From contig CALBPO010000267.1 in assembly GCA_937899295.1 (NCBI GenBank), positions 1 through 11,618 of the forward strand: 11,618 nucleotides of DNA, in the 5' to 3' direction. The notes below the pieces were generated by a model. The model was not told the origin of the DNA. It was given only the letters and a program-made list of their open reading frames with translations, and did no database searches. Source of the stretch: an uncultured Opitutia bacterium. Its GTDB lineage: Bacteria; Verrucomicrobiota; Verrucomicrobiia; Opitutales; Coraliomargaritaceae. The translations under genes were made by a program, and so were the position numbers. Positions 1 through 6,947 of the stretch are shown one piece after another. Within the stretch, counting starts at the first letter, position 1, and the number at the start of each line of letters is the position of its first letter.

Positions 1-966
1 GGTAACGAGGTCCTCGCTACTAATTTCTTCGGCTTCGGCTTCATAGGATGGTATCACGCGGTGTCGGAGCACGTCCATGCCGATTTCTTTAAGGTCCTGC
101 GGGACGACATAGGCGCGTCCTTGCATCAGCGCCCAAGCTTTTGCGGCGAGCGTTAGGCTAATAGTCGCACGCGGACTGGCGCCGAACTGAATGTATTGAC
201 CGAGCTTGAGTTTGTATTGCTCAGGATCGCGGGTCGCGAGAATGAGATCGACGATGTAGTCCCGGATCTTTGGGTCGACGAAGACGTCGTTGACCAGCTT
301 CCGAGCTTCGCTGATCGCATCGAGCGTGGTGACGGCGTCGACATTCAGATTTGGTGCGGTCGAGGACATACGGTCAAGGATCGCTCGCTCATCGTCTTTG
401 CTTGGATAGCCAACCTTGAGTTTAAGCATAAAGCGGTCTACCTGCGCCTCGGGAAGGGGGTAGGTGCCCTCTTGATCGATCGGATTTTCTGTGGCCAGCA
501 CTAGGAAGGGTTCGGGCAATGGATAAGTCGTGTCGCCGATGGTCACTTGGTGCTCCTGCATGGCTTCGAGTAGTGCGCTTTGTACCTTGGCGGGTGCGCG
601 ATTGATTTCGTCCGCCAGAATGAGGTTGGCAAATATCGGTCCCTTGCGAGTGTGGAAGGTGTTTTCCTTTGGGCTGTAAATCAAGGTGCCGAGAATGTCA
701 GCCGGTAGCAGGTCGGGTGTGAACTGAATTCGCTTGAAGTCCGCCGCCGTGGCTGAGGCGAGGGTGCGGATGCTGAGTGTCTTGGCTAGACCAGGCACAC
801 CTTCGAGTAGGACGTGGCCATTGGCCAGCAGGCCTACTAGAAGGCGATCGACTAGATAATGCTGCCCGACGATGACGCGAGCGATCTCCTCGCGTAGAGT
901 GGGGATCCATTGGATAGCCGACTTTAATTTTTCTTCGATTTCAGGTGCGATTGAATCTTGGCTCAT
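1..966 (-). CDS. MoxR-family AAA+ ATPase (C-terminus cut by window edge)
   Basis: This is a reading frame of 322 codons, open to the left edge, beginning MSQDSIAPEI. MoxR ATPases are chaperone-like AAA+ proteins thought to help assemble or activate partner proteins, often with VWA or DUF58 proteins encoded downstream; here that side lies outside the window. Visible motifs are Walker A GVPGLAKT (residues 56-63), Walker B LILADE (about 115-120) followed by INRAPAKVQSALLEAM, the sensor-1 region LATENPIDQEGTYPLPEAQ (157-175) and sensor-2 GASPRA (262-267), followed by the VLRHRV helix near 299-304. The GVPG-xAKT Walker A and the ATxNP segment are hallmarks of the MoxR branch. Family members are about 320-340 residues, so only a few C-terminal residues should be missing. 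The gene is divergent from the sigma-54 regulator. No clear Shine-Dalgarno precedes the ATG; it was chosen because it is the first start and lies at the usual distance from Walker A. Confidence 0.93.
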   Translation of the reverse strand, partial: MSQDSIAPEIEEKLKSAIQWIPTLREEIARVIVGQHYLVDRLLVGLLANGHVLLEGVPGLAKTLSIRTLASATAADFKRIQFTPDLLPADILGTLIYSPKENTFHTRKGPIFANLILADEINRAPAKVQSALLEAMQEHQVTIGDTTYPLPEPFLVLATENPIDQEGTYPLPEAQVDRFMLKLKVGYPSKDDERAILDRMSSTAPNLNVDAVTTLDAISEARKLVNDVFVDPKIRDYIVDLILATRDPEQYKLKLGQYIQFGASPRATISLTLAAKAWALMQGRAYVVPQDLKEIGMDVLRHRVIPSYEAEAEEISSEDLVT

Positions 967-1076
967 AGTAATATGGTAGGTTCGCAAATTTATTTGCGGA
1001 AGGTTAACTGACAAAGGAGAAAGCGATAGGTTTCATTGCAATGAGAATATTGCATTTAGTTCTAGAATGTGTCTTA
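967..1076. promoter_or_regulatory. Divergent regulatory region with two perfect inverted repeats
   Basis: This is the spacer between the divergent moxR-type gene and the sigma-54 regulator. It holds two perfect dyads. The first, at 983-998, is CGCAAA-TTTA-TTTGCG (6-bp arms, 4-bp loop). The second, at 1033-1044, is TCATTGCAATGA, a gapless 12-bp palindrome. A purine-rich AAAGGAGA lies at 1013-1020, but no start codon sits at the usual distance from it. I see no convincing -24/-12 sigma-54 promoter (GG-N10-GC) facing either gene. The dyads could be operator sites for a dimeric regulator; that is inference. Confidence 0.45.
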
Positions 1077-2459
1077 ATGTCTCACATGCCAGTAACAATT
1101 TTAATCGTCGATGATGAGAAAAACACTCGCGAGGGACTCAGCATAGCCCTTGAAGAGGAGTATGAGGTGTATATGGCCTCAGGGGCAGATGAGGCCTTCA
1201 ACCTTATGGAGGCTGAGACCTTTGACATCGTGCTGACAGATTTGCGCATGGCGGGCAAATCAGGGCTTAAGGTGATAGACCGCGCCATTACCCAAGCAAA
1301 CCGGCCGATCTGCATTATGATGACTGCCTACGGCAATGTGGAAACAGCGGTCGAAGCCATGCGACGCGGCGCCTTCGACTTCCTGACCAAGCCTGTTAGT
1401 CTAGAAAAATTGGAAATCCTGATCAAACGGGCGCTGCAAAGTCGCCGAATCGAGGCGGAAAACGTTGTTCTGCACGAGCGGCTCGACAAGAAGTATAGCT
1501 TCGACGGTATCGTTGGTAACTCACCTGGCCTCACCGACGTGCTGGACAAGGTCAAACTCGTTGCGCCTTCCAAGGCCACTGCACTACTCGAAGGAGAGAC
1601 TGGTACGGGTAAAGAGCTCATCGCTCAAGCCATCCACCAAAATAGCAACCGCGCTCGCCAAGCCTTCGTCCCCGTGCACTGTGCGGCTTTGGCAGCCAAT
1701 CTCCTTGAAAGCGAACTCTTCGGGCACGAGAAAGGCGCTTATACGGGTGCGACCGAGCGTCGGATTGGTCGTTTTGAGGCGGCTGATGGCGGCACACTCT
1801 TTCTTGATGAAATCGGCGAAATCGACTCCGCGACGCAGGTCAAACTTCTGCGCTTTCTTGAGACCCGCAGTTTCGAACGCCTTGGGAGTTCTAAACCCAT
1901 ACAAGTCGACGTCCGCCTCGTCTGCGCGACGAATCGAAATCTCACTGAGATGGTCAAGCGCGGCGAGTTTCGCGAGGACTTGCTGTATCGACTCAACGTA
2001 ATTACCATTTTCCTCCCGCCATTGCGCGAGCGCCGAGAGGACCTACCTATGCTACTCAACCACTATATCGATTCCTTCGCCGAGGAAAACGAGCTAGCTC
2101 CCATCGATTTGACCGTAGGCGCGATCAAAGTACTCCAAGACTATCGCTGGCCAGGGAACATTCGCGAGTTGCGTAATTTCTGCGAAAACACCGTCGTGCT
2201 AAAACGGGGTAAGGAGCTTACCGAATACGATCTCGACCCCAAATACCACAACCAGACTGAGACATCGCTGGAAGACAAGCTGGAGGCACTCTCCAGTAGT
2301 CCGACATTGAGCAAAGAGGAAAATGAAAAACGCCTCCTCCGTAACGCGCTGATTAAAGCCAACGGTAACCGTACCCACGCTGCTGAGCTCATGGGCATCA
2401 GCCGCCGTACCCTCCACCGCAAACTTATTCAGTGGCCAGAGCTCGACATCCAAAAGTAG
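1077..2459 (+). CDS. Sigma-54-dependent NtrC-family response regulator
   Basis: This is a three-domain transcription activator. The receiver domain (about 5-120) has acidic-pocket D12/D13, phospho-acceptor D55 in VLTDLRM, T83 and K105 in FLTKP. The AAA+ domain (about 143-375) has Walker A GETGTGKE (173-180), the sigma-54-contacting loop GAYTGA (220-225, a known variant of GAFTGA), Walker B LFLDE (241-245), arginine-finger region FREDLLYRLN (about 298-307) and WPGNIREL (358-365). A Fis-type helix-turn-helix lies near the C-terminus (about 435-453, AAELMGISRRTLHRKL). Family knowledge: a sensor kinase phosphorylates D55, and the protein then uses ATP to open sigma-54 promoters. No kinase gene lies beside it, so its partner and targets are unknown. 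Start choice: an upstream in-frame ATG at 1041 adds 12 residues unlike a receiver N-terminus and overlaps the 1033-1044 palindrome; ATGs at 1077 and 1086 place the receiver at the normal distance. The start is uncertain, the rest is not. Confidence 0.95.
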   Translation: MSHMPVTILIVDDEKNTREGLSIALEEEYEVYMASGADEAFNLMEAETFDIVLTDLRMAGKSGLKVIDRAITQANRPICIMMTAYGNVETAVEAMRRGAFDFLTKPVSLEKLEILIKRALQSRRIEAENVVLHERLDKKYSFDGIVGNSPGLTDVLDKVKLVAPSKATALLEGETGTGKELIAQAIHQNSNRARQAFVPVHCAALAANLLESELFGHEKGAYTGATERRIGRFEAADGGTLFLDEIGEIDSATQVKLLRFLETRSFERLGSSKPIQVDVRLVCATNRNLTEMVKRGEFREDLLYRLNVITIFLPPLRERREDLPMLLNHYIDSFAEENELAPIDLTVGAIKVLQDYRWPGNIRELRNFCENTVVLKRGKELTEYDLDPKYHNQTETSLEDKLEALSSSPTLSKEENEKRLLRNALIKANGNRTHAAELMGISRRTLHRKLIQWPELDIQK

Positions 2460-2552
2460 CGCTGATAGCCTCGCTTAGAATTTGACTCTCACCAGCCAGC
2501 ATCCGACCATTACATACTAATATACTTTTTATTTACCTAACAAAGATTGATC

Positions 2553-3422
2553 ATGAACCTTGGAAAAACGCTTTTACTCTTGCCGCTTACTCTGATCGCG
2601 AACGTGCAAGCCGAAGAAATTCGTATTGCTGTATCCGACCTGCTTGCCGACTACATCCTAGCGCCGCTTAAGGTCTACGGTGCAGAAAATGGCACTACTT
2701 TTGTCGTTGATAGCATTGGTAGCTTACCTGCGCTTAATCGCCTCCGCTCCGACGAGATTGATCTCGCCATTGTTGCAATACCAGAAGGAGACGAAGTGCC
2801 TCGCGATGAATTTAATATCTATCCTTTTGCCTACGATGTCGCCGTAATCGTGGTCAATGATAGTAACCCCATAGACGAAATCAGTGTTGCTCGGCTCGGG
2901 GGCATTTTCGGTTCCAACGAAGAGTTTAATCTCAATACTTGGGGCGAGCTTGGGTTATCCGGTTGGGGTAGTCGCAATATTAAAGCGCTCGCCGGTACCA
3001 ACGATAATAGCATCGCCTTAGAGCTTTTTAAACACAGCATCTTCAAGGGTGGCGGCTTGAAACCCAATGTGTCTATGGTCAAAGATACCGAGATCGAGGA
3101 TTTAATCGGCTCTGATGCTGCTTCCATCGCTATTCTCTCTCGTATGCCAGAAAATAGTAATATCAAAGTGCTTATGGTCTCATCTGGTGGCGACACCTAC
3201 GCACCTGCTTTCGGCCCCACCGATGATAACGTGCACTATGGTGACTATCCCATTCGACTCGCATTTTATATTTTACATAATGCGCGCGACGATGTCAAAC
3301 TTCGCACCACGATCCGCGAATTACTTAATGACGAAGTCGCCACTAGTCTCCGCGCAAACGACTTTATCGCCCTGCCTGACACTGTGCGCCGTAAGTTTCT
3401 GATAGACCTTGATCTAGAGTAA
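2553..3422 (+). CDS. Secreted PstS-like periplasmic substrate-binding protein
   Basis: The protein has 289 residues. The first 20 form a signal peptide: K5, a hydrophobic run (LLLLPLTLIA) and a signal peptidase I site after NVQA, with V at -3 and A at -1. The mature part has the type 2 periplasmic-binding fold pattern of PstS-like proteins: an N-terminal strand EIRIAVSDLLADYILAPL, a GSLPALNRLRSDEIDLAI segment (56-73), the central hinge FAYDVAVIVVN (92-102), then RLGGIFGSNEEFNLNTWGEL and GTNDNSIALELF (148-159). In true phosphate binders the last region usually carries an SGT phosphate-contact motif; here it reads GTND, so the ligand may not be phosphate. No ABC permease or ATPase gene is adjacent, so it could act as a sensor or with a distant transporter. 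It follows the sigma-54 regulator by 93 bp on the same strand, but no sigma-54 promoter is evident. The ATG at 2553 is preferred over a TTG two codons upstream. No clear Shine-Dalgarno is present. Confidence 0.8.
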   Translation: MNLGKTLLLLPLTLIANVQAEEIRIAVSDLLADYILAPLKVYGAENGTTFVVDSIGSLPALNRLRSDEIDLAIVAIPEGDEVPRDEFNIYPFAYDVAVIVVNDSNPIDEISVARLGGIFGSNEEFNLNTWGELGLSGWGSRNIKALAGTNDNSIALELFKHSIFKGGGLKPNVSMVKDTEIEDLIGSDAASIAILSRMPENSNIKVLMVSSGGDTYAPAFGPTDDNVHYGDYPIRLAFYILHNARDDVKLRTTIRELLNDEVATSLRANDFIALPDTVRRKFLIDLDLE

Positions 3423-3464
3423 AAGCTGGGGCGAAACGTCTCCTTAAATTTTACTAAAAACACG

Positions 3465-3493
3465 TTGACATGAGAGGTCGGTCATAGATTCTT
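3465..3493 (+). promoter_or_regulatory. Candidate sigma-70-type promoter of the tRNA-Gly gene
   Basis: A perfect consensus -35 hexamer, TTGACA, sits at 3465-3470, preceded by an AT-rich stretch (3444-3460) that could act as an UP-like element. The -10 is weak: ATTCTT at 3488-3493 has 17-bp spacing, and TAGATT at 3485-3490 looks better but is only 14 bp away. The position, 20-48 bp upstream of the mature tRNA 5' end, suits a tRNA promoter. Confidence 0.5.
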
Positions 3494-3512
3494 CCCAATT
3501 TTCCCAAATAAA

Positions 3513-3588
<76 letters not shown>

Positions 3589-3595
3589 TTTCCTT

Positions 3596-3627
3596 AAAGG
3601 CCTCCGATCAACTCGGGGGCCTTTTTT
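3596..3627 (+). terminator. Intrinsic terminator after tRNA-Gly
   Basis: A 12-bp stem AAAGGCCTCCGA (3596-3607) pairs with TCGGGGGCCTTT (3613-3624) with one G-U wobble. The 5-nt loop is TCAAC, and a run of six T ends at 3627. It starts 7 nt after the tRNA CCA, so it should end the monocistronic tRNA transcript. The AAA on the 5' side also gives a short U-tract in the opposite direction, so it may work weakly for the convergent gene that ends at 3664. Confidence 0.9.
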
Positions 3628-3663
3628 GTGAGTAGTCGGGTTGGCAGAGCCAGCCTGACTACT

Positions 3664-4860
3664 TTAATTCAACGGTAGTTCGATGATTTCCCACGACAGG
3701 CCACGCAGGTTGAGCTCTTCCATAAAGGGATCAGGGTCGAGTTGTTCCATATTCCAAACGCCAGGTTCTTTCCAGAGGCCCTTGAGTATCATTTGTCCCC
3801 CAATCATCGCGGGCACCCCTGTGGTGTAGCTGATCGCTTGGCTGGAGACTTCTTTAAAGCACTCTTGGTGGTCGCAGCTGTTGTAGATGAAGATACGTTT
3901 CTTCTTGCCGTCTTTCGTGCCCACTATGTCGCAACCGATGCAGGTTTTACCTCTTGTCCGTGACCCTAGACTGGCTGGGTCGGGGAGTACCGCTTTGAGA
4001 AACTCGATTGGTTGGACTTTCTGCCCCTTGAACTCGATCGGCTCAATCGAAGTCATACCGACGTTTTCCAGCACATTGAGGTGGGTAAGATACTTCTTAG
4101 AAAAGGTCATCCAGAAACGAATGCGTTTCAGGCCTTTGATGTTCTGGCAGAGTGATTCCATCTCCTCGTGATATAGGAGATAGGCATCTTGCGGCCCGAC
4201 GATTGGGAAGTCGTAGACCTGGTGTATGCTCATGGGTTCGACTTCTTTCCATTCGCCTTCTTCCCAGTAGCGTCCATTTTGGGTAATCTCACGGATGTTG
4301 ATCTCTGGATTGAAGTTGGTCGCAAAGTGGTAGCCGTGGTCACCCGCATTGGCGTCTAGGATATCGATTGTATCGATCTCATCAAAAAGATGTTTTTGTG
4401 CGTAGGCGCAAAAGACATTCGTGACGCCGGGGTCGAAACCCGAGCCGAGTAGCGCAGTCAGTCCTGCTTCTTTGAAGCTGTCTTGGTAAGCCCATTGCCA
4501 TTTGTACTCAAACTTGGCTTCTTCGTGCGGTTCGTAGTTAGCGGTATCCATGTAGTGAACGCCCGCGGCTAGGCATGCATCCATCAGTGCAAGGTCTTGG
4601 TAGGGCAGGGCGACGTTGATCAAAAGTTCTGGTTGCTCAGCCTGGAGAAACTCTGTTGTCGCAGCGACATCGTCGGCATCCAGCGCCGCGGTGCGAATCG
4701 TGATGTTTTGCTTGGCCTTAACATCTGCAGCGATCGCCTCGCACTTTGTAACTGTGCGCGATGCGAGCACGATTTCAGTAAAAACATCCGTAAGCTGTGC
4801 GCACTTTTGCGCGACCACATTGCCCACACCTCCGGCACCGATAATGACTACTTTTGACAT
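3664..4860 (-). CDS. Carboxynorspermidine/carboxyspermidine dehydrogenase (saccharopine dehydrogenase family)
   Basis: The 398-residue product belongs to the saccharopine-dehydrogenase-like family, in the subgroup that condenses aspartate semialdehyde with putrescine or diaminopropane using NADPH to make carboxyspermidine or carboxynorspermidine. It is a cytoplasmic enzyme. The N-terminal Rossmann fold has GAGGVG (8-13) followed by VLASRTVTKCE (31-41); the SRT after strand 2 is the usual NADP 2'-phosphate contact. The middle part includes DTANYEPHEEAKFEYKW and GSGFDPGVTNVFCAYAQ, both typical of this subgroup. The C-terminus has GVPAMIGGQMILKGLW and NMEQLDPDPFMEEL (370-383), which separates it from lysine-pathway saccharopine dehydrogenases. 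The length matches the family. The decarboxylase partner (nspC type) is not in the window. The gene is divergent from msrB and convergent with the tRNA. No clear Shine-Dalgarno is visible; the ATG at 4860 fits because the Rossmann strand begins at residue 3. Substrate preference (putrescine or diaminopropane) cannot be read from sequence. Confidence 0.9.
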   Translation of the reverse strand: MSKVVIIGAGGVGNVVAQKCAQLTDVFTEIVLASRTVTKCEAIAADVKAKQNITIRTAALDADDVAATTEFLQAEQPELLINVALPYQDLALMDACLAAGVHYMDTANYEPHEEAKFEYKWQWAYQDSFKEAGLTALLGSGFDPGVTNVFCAYAQKHLFDEIDTIDILDANAGDHGYHFATNFNPEINIREITQNGRYWEEGEWKEVEPMSIHQVYDFPIVGPQDAYLLYHEEMESLCQNIKGLKRIRFWMTFSKKYLTHLNVLENVGMTSIEPIEFKGQKVQPIEFLKAVLPDPASLGSRTRGKTCIGCDIVGTKDGKKKRIFIYNSCDHQECFKEVSSQAISYTTGVPAMIGGQMILKGLWKEPGVWNMEQLDPDPFMEELNLRGLSWEIIELPLN

Positions 4861-5027
4861 ATCCGTAGCATTAGCCGCAGCCTGATACGTTCTTCAAGAA
4901 TATTTATCATTACGGGGTAGACTGCTGAGTGATTGTGAAAGGGCTTTCTTTGATCGAATCGCAAATAGGCATAGGCGATGAATTGCATTCATGGGAATAG
5001 CCTCTATAGTTTCAATTCTCAGTTAAC
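4861..5027. promoter_or_regulatory. Divergent spacer with a candidate msrB promoter
   Basis: This 167-bp spacer separates the dehydrogenase and msrB. Facing msrB there is TTGCAT at 4983-4988 and TATAGT at 5005-5010 with 16-bp spacing. The -10 matches 5 of 6 consensus bases; the -35 matches 3 of 6. This would give a leader of only about 10 nt before the ATG at 5028, with no Shine-Dalgarno. No promoter stood out for the minus-strand gene, and no riboswitch or conserved RNA was recognised. Confidence 0.35.
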
Positions 5028-5660
5028 ATGAAAACTCAATCAAACTTACGCAATTATGGCCCTGCGGTGCTCGTTGCCCTATTGGCCTTTGCCCTTTTTA
5101 CTTTTGCTATGCCTGAAAAACCTACACCTCCAAGTCCAGATCTTACGACTGATGTCGATGTTAGCGCATGTGCCTCCGCTTGCGGCTTGCCCTCGCATGT
5201 CGATCTGAGCAGCGGCGATTTCCCTGTCCAACGGTCAGAAACCGAGTGGAGGGAGCGTCTCAACGATGTCCAATATCGAGTCGCCCGAGACCATGGAACA
5301 GAGCGGCCATTTACCAATCCCTATAATGATAATAAAGCAATTGGCCTCTATCGCTGTATTGGCTGCGATACACCACTGTTTACTAGCATGGATAAGTTCG
5401 ATTCAGGCACGGGTTGGCCAAGCTTTGTCCAGCCGATCGATGAGCGCACCCTTGGTGAGACCCGCGATAACAGCTACGGTATGGTGCGCGTGGAGGTGCA
5501 CTGCAATGTCTGCGGATCACACCTAGGTCACGTTTTCCCCGATGGCCCCAAGCCGACAGGTTTACGCTATTGCATTAATTCCGCATCGCTTAGTTTTGAG
5601 GAGGCTGAATCACCCGAAGCGGTGAAAGCACTCGTCAAGGAGTGGTATCAAGCGGAGTAG
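5028..5660 (+). CDS. msrB: Membrane-anchored peptide-methionine (R)-S-oxide reductase MsrB
   Basis: The product reduces methionine-R-sulfoxide in oxidised proteins. It has 210 residues. The N-terminus (about 11-28, [18 protein letters not shown]) is one hydrophobic segment, a membrane anchor or uncleaved signal, followed by a proline-rich linker (30-38), so the catalytic part is probably outside the cytoplasm. The MsrB domain (about 70-205) shows [17 protein letters not shown], zinc ligands C110/C113 (CIGC) and C159/C162 (CNVC), the signature [10 protein letters not shown] (124-133), [12 protein letters not shown] and catalytic C182 in RYCINS. In many MsrB proteins the resolving cysteine sits in that signature (GCGWPSF); here it is threonine (T128). 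Two extra cysteines, C48 and C52 (CASAC), lie between the anchor and the domain and might serve instead; that is inference. It is monocistronic, divergent from the polyamine dehydrogenase and convergent with the response regulator. The 60-bp spacer at 5661-5720 shows no clear terminator hairpin. The ATG at 5028 gives a normal anchor. Confidence 0.95.
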   Translation: MKTQSNLRNYGPAVLVALLAFALFTFAMPEKPTPPSPDLTTDVDVSACASACGLPSHVDLSSGDFPVQRSETEWRERLNDVQYRVARDHGTERPFTNPYNDNKAIGLYRCIGCDTPLFTSMDKFDSGTGWPSFVQPIDERTLGETRDNSYGMVRVEVHCNVCGSHLGHVFPDGPKPTGLRYCINSASLSFEEAESPEAVKALVKEWYQAE

Positions 5661-5720
5661 CTTAATGGTCTTTGGCCACACTATTCTTGGCGACTTTTGT
5701 TGTCATGCGACTACTTGCGC

Positions 5721-6458
5721 TTACTCGGGTATCTTAAGGTCGTAAATATAGCCGACGCCATGCACGGTGCGGAAGGCATCAAGCGTCAGGCTGTGACTTT
5801 TGTAAAGTTCACGAATTTTTACGATATATTGATCAAGCGAGCGACTGCTCACATCGGCGTGGATTCCCCAGACTGAGTGGATCAAATTCTTGCGGGTGAG
5901 TACCTTGTTTGGGTGGCTGGCGAGGTAGGTAAAGATGCCTAACTCCTTACGCCCGATGCTTTCGACTTCCCCGTCGGCAAAGGTCACTTCGAGTCGATGT
6001 GGGTTCACCTTAGCCCCGCAAAATTCAAAGGGTTCGTCGGTGGTGGAGGCGTTTTGCGTGATATCACTATCGTGCACTGTTTCCGCGCGGCGGAGCACGG
6101 CGTTGATCCGTGCAATTAGCTCGGGGAATCCAAAGGGCTTTGTGATGTAGTCGTCACCGCCCATTTCTAGGGCGTTCACTTTTTTTACTTCGTTGTTCTC
6201 ACCGGTGAGAAATATGATGGGCGTCTTGTCACCCGCTTTACGCAGATCGGACATCAGATTGAAACCGGTGTCGTCAGGAAGGTGAACATCGAGCAGGATT
6301 AGATTGGCGAAGTTGTTCTTCAAGAAGCGCCCTACGTGGCTGGCTTCATGGCAGACTTGGCTCTGCATCCCTGCGACTTCGAGCTGCGTCGCAATCAGTG
6401 TGGAGAGGTCTTTATCATCCTCTGCGACGATGATGAGTGGCTTTGGTGTTTGATTCAT
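5721..6458 (-). CDS. OmpR-family response regulator (receiver plus winged helix)
   Basis: This is a 245-residue two-component regulator. The receiver domain (about 7-124) has acidic residues E13/D14/D15, phospho-acceptor D57 in LILLDVHLPDDTG, T85 in FLTG and K107 in YITKPF. After a linker (125-145) comes an OmpR/PhoB-type winged-helix DNA-binding domain (about 146-240), with EVESIGRKELGIFTYLASHPN, VLTRKNLIHSVWG and the recognition and wing region SSRSLDQYIVKIREL to FRTVHGVGYIYD. It should bind DNA as a dimer after phosphorylation. It starts 12 bp after the stop of the peroxiredoxin gene on the same strand, so the two are probably co-transcribed. No histidine kinase is adjacent. A convergent msrB ends 60 bp from its stop. 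No strong Shine-Dalgarno precedes the ATG. Its target genes are unknown; control of the linked redox genes is a reasonable guess only. Confidence 0.95.
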   Translation of the reverse strand: MNQTPKPLIIVAEDDKDLSTLIATQLEVAGMQSQVCHEASHVGRFLKNNFANLILLDVHLPDDTGFNLMSDLRKAGDKTPIIFLTGENNEVKKVNALEMGGDDYITKPFGFPELIARINAVLRRAETVHDSDITQNASTTDEPFEFCGAKVNPHRLEVTFADGEVESIGRKELGIFTYLASHPNKVLTRKNLIHSVWGIHADVSSRSLDQYIVKIRELYKSHSLTLDAFRTVHGVGYIYDLKIPE

Positions 6459-6470
6459 CTTGTTGGGAAT

Positions 6471-6947
6471 TTAATTAGAAAGTGCCGTGAAGTCAGCTAA
6501 TACCTCGCCGGCGTGGTCATCTGGTTTTACTTTACAGTAGGTTTTAAGGATCAATCCGTCCGCCCCAATTAGAAAGGACATGCGGTGAATGCCGTCGTAA
6601 GTTTTACCCATAAATTTTTTTTCACCATAGACGCCGTAGGCATTGGCTAACTCTAGCCCAGTATCGGCGATCAGTGGAAAAGGAAGTCTGTACTTTTCCT
6701 GAAATTTGCCGTGCGAGCGTTCGTCGTCCTTACTCACACCGACGACCTTAAGTCCAGCACTGGCAAAATCACTCCACGCATCGCGGATTGCACAGGCCTC
6801 TTTTGTGCAGCCTGGTGTATCATCCTTTGGGTAGAAATACAATAGGCAGGGCTGCTCTAAACAGTCTAGCGAGTAAGCTACTCCAGCTTCCGTAAATTGG
6901 AAGAGGGGTGCCTTTTTTCCTGCATCGAGTGGTGTTGGCTTTCCCAT
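6471..6947 (-). CDS. bcp: Thioredoxin-dependent thiol peroxidase (PrxQ/BCP)
   Basis: This peroxiredoxin, of the bacterioferritin comigratory protein type, reduces hydrogen peroxide and organic hydroperoxides with electrons from thioredoxin. It has 158 residues from the chosen start. The active site TPGCTKEAC holds peroxidatic C47 and resolving C52, spaced five apart as in E. coli BCP. Other family marks are LLYFYPKDD (35-43), VVGVSKDDERSHGKFQEKYRLPFPLIAD and GEKKFMGKTYDGIHRMSFLI near the C-terminal half. Two further cysteines, C29 and C34, lie just before the active-site strand, which is not usual. The frame extends upstream to an ATG at 6983, but those 12 residues (MWYRYIYIFNKP) come from AT-rich spacer and do not look like protein, so the ATG at 6947 is preferred. 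It is the first gene of a two-gene unit with the OmpR-type regulator. Confidence 0.95.
   Translation of the reverse strand: MGKPTPLDAGKKAPLFQFTEAGVAYSLDCLEQPCLLYFYPKDDTPGCTKEACAIRDAWSDFASAGLKVVGVSKDDERSHGKFQEKYRLPFPLIADTGLELANAYGVYGEKKFMGKTYDGIHRMSFLIGADGLILKTYCKVKPDDHAGEVLADFTALSN

Noticed and set aside
196..504. Open frame of 102 codons opposite the MoxR-type gene
   Set aside because: The minus strand here encodes an unbroken, motif-rich AAA+ protein; the plus frame has no support.
1465..2001. Open frame of 178 codons overlapping the sigma-54 regulator in another frame
   Set aside because: The regulator frame is fully supported by conserved motifs across this stretch; the other frame is serine- and arginine-rich, as shadow frames typically are.
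2482..2520. TTGACT as a -35 box upstream of the substrate-binding protein gene
   Set aside because: No -10-like hexamer lies at 16-18 bp; the AT-rich candidates begin more than 20 bp downstream.
3428..3443. Possible terminator hairpin GGGG/CTCC after the substrate-binding protein gene
   Set aside because: Only four pairs, one of them a wobble, with a large loop and no clean T-tract.
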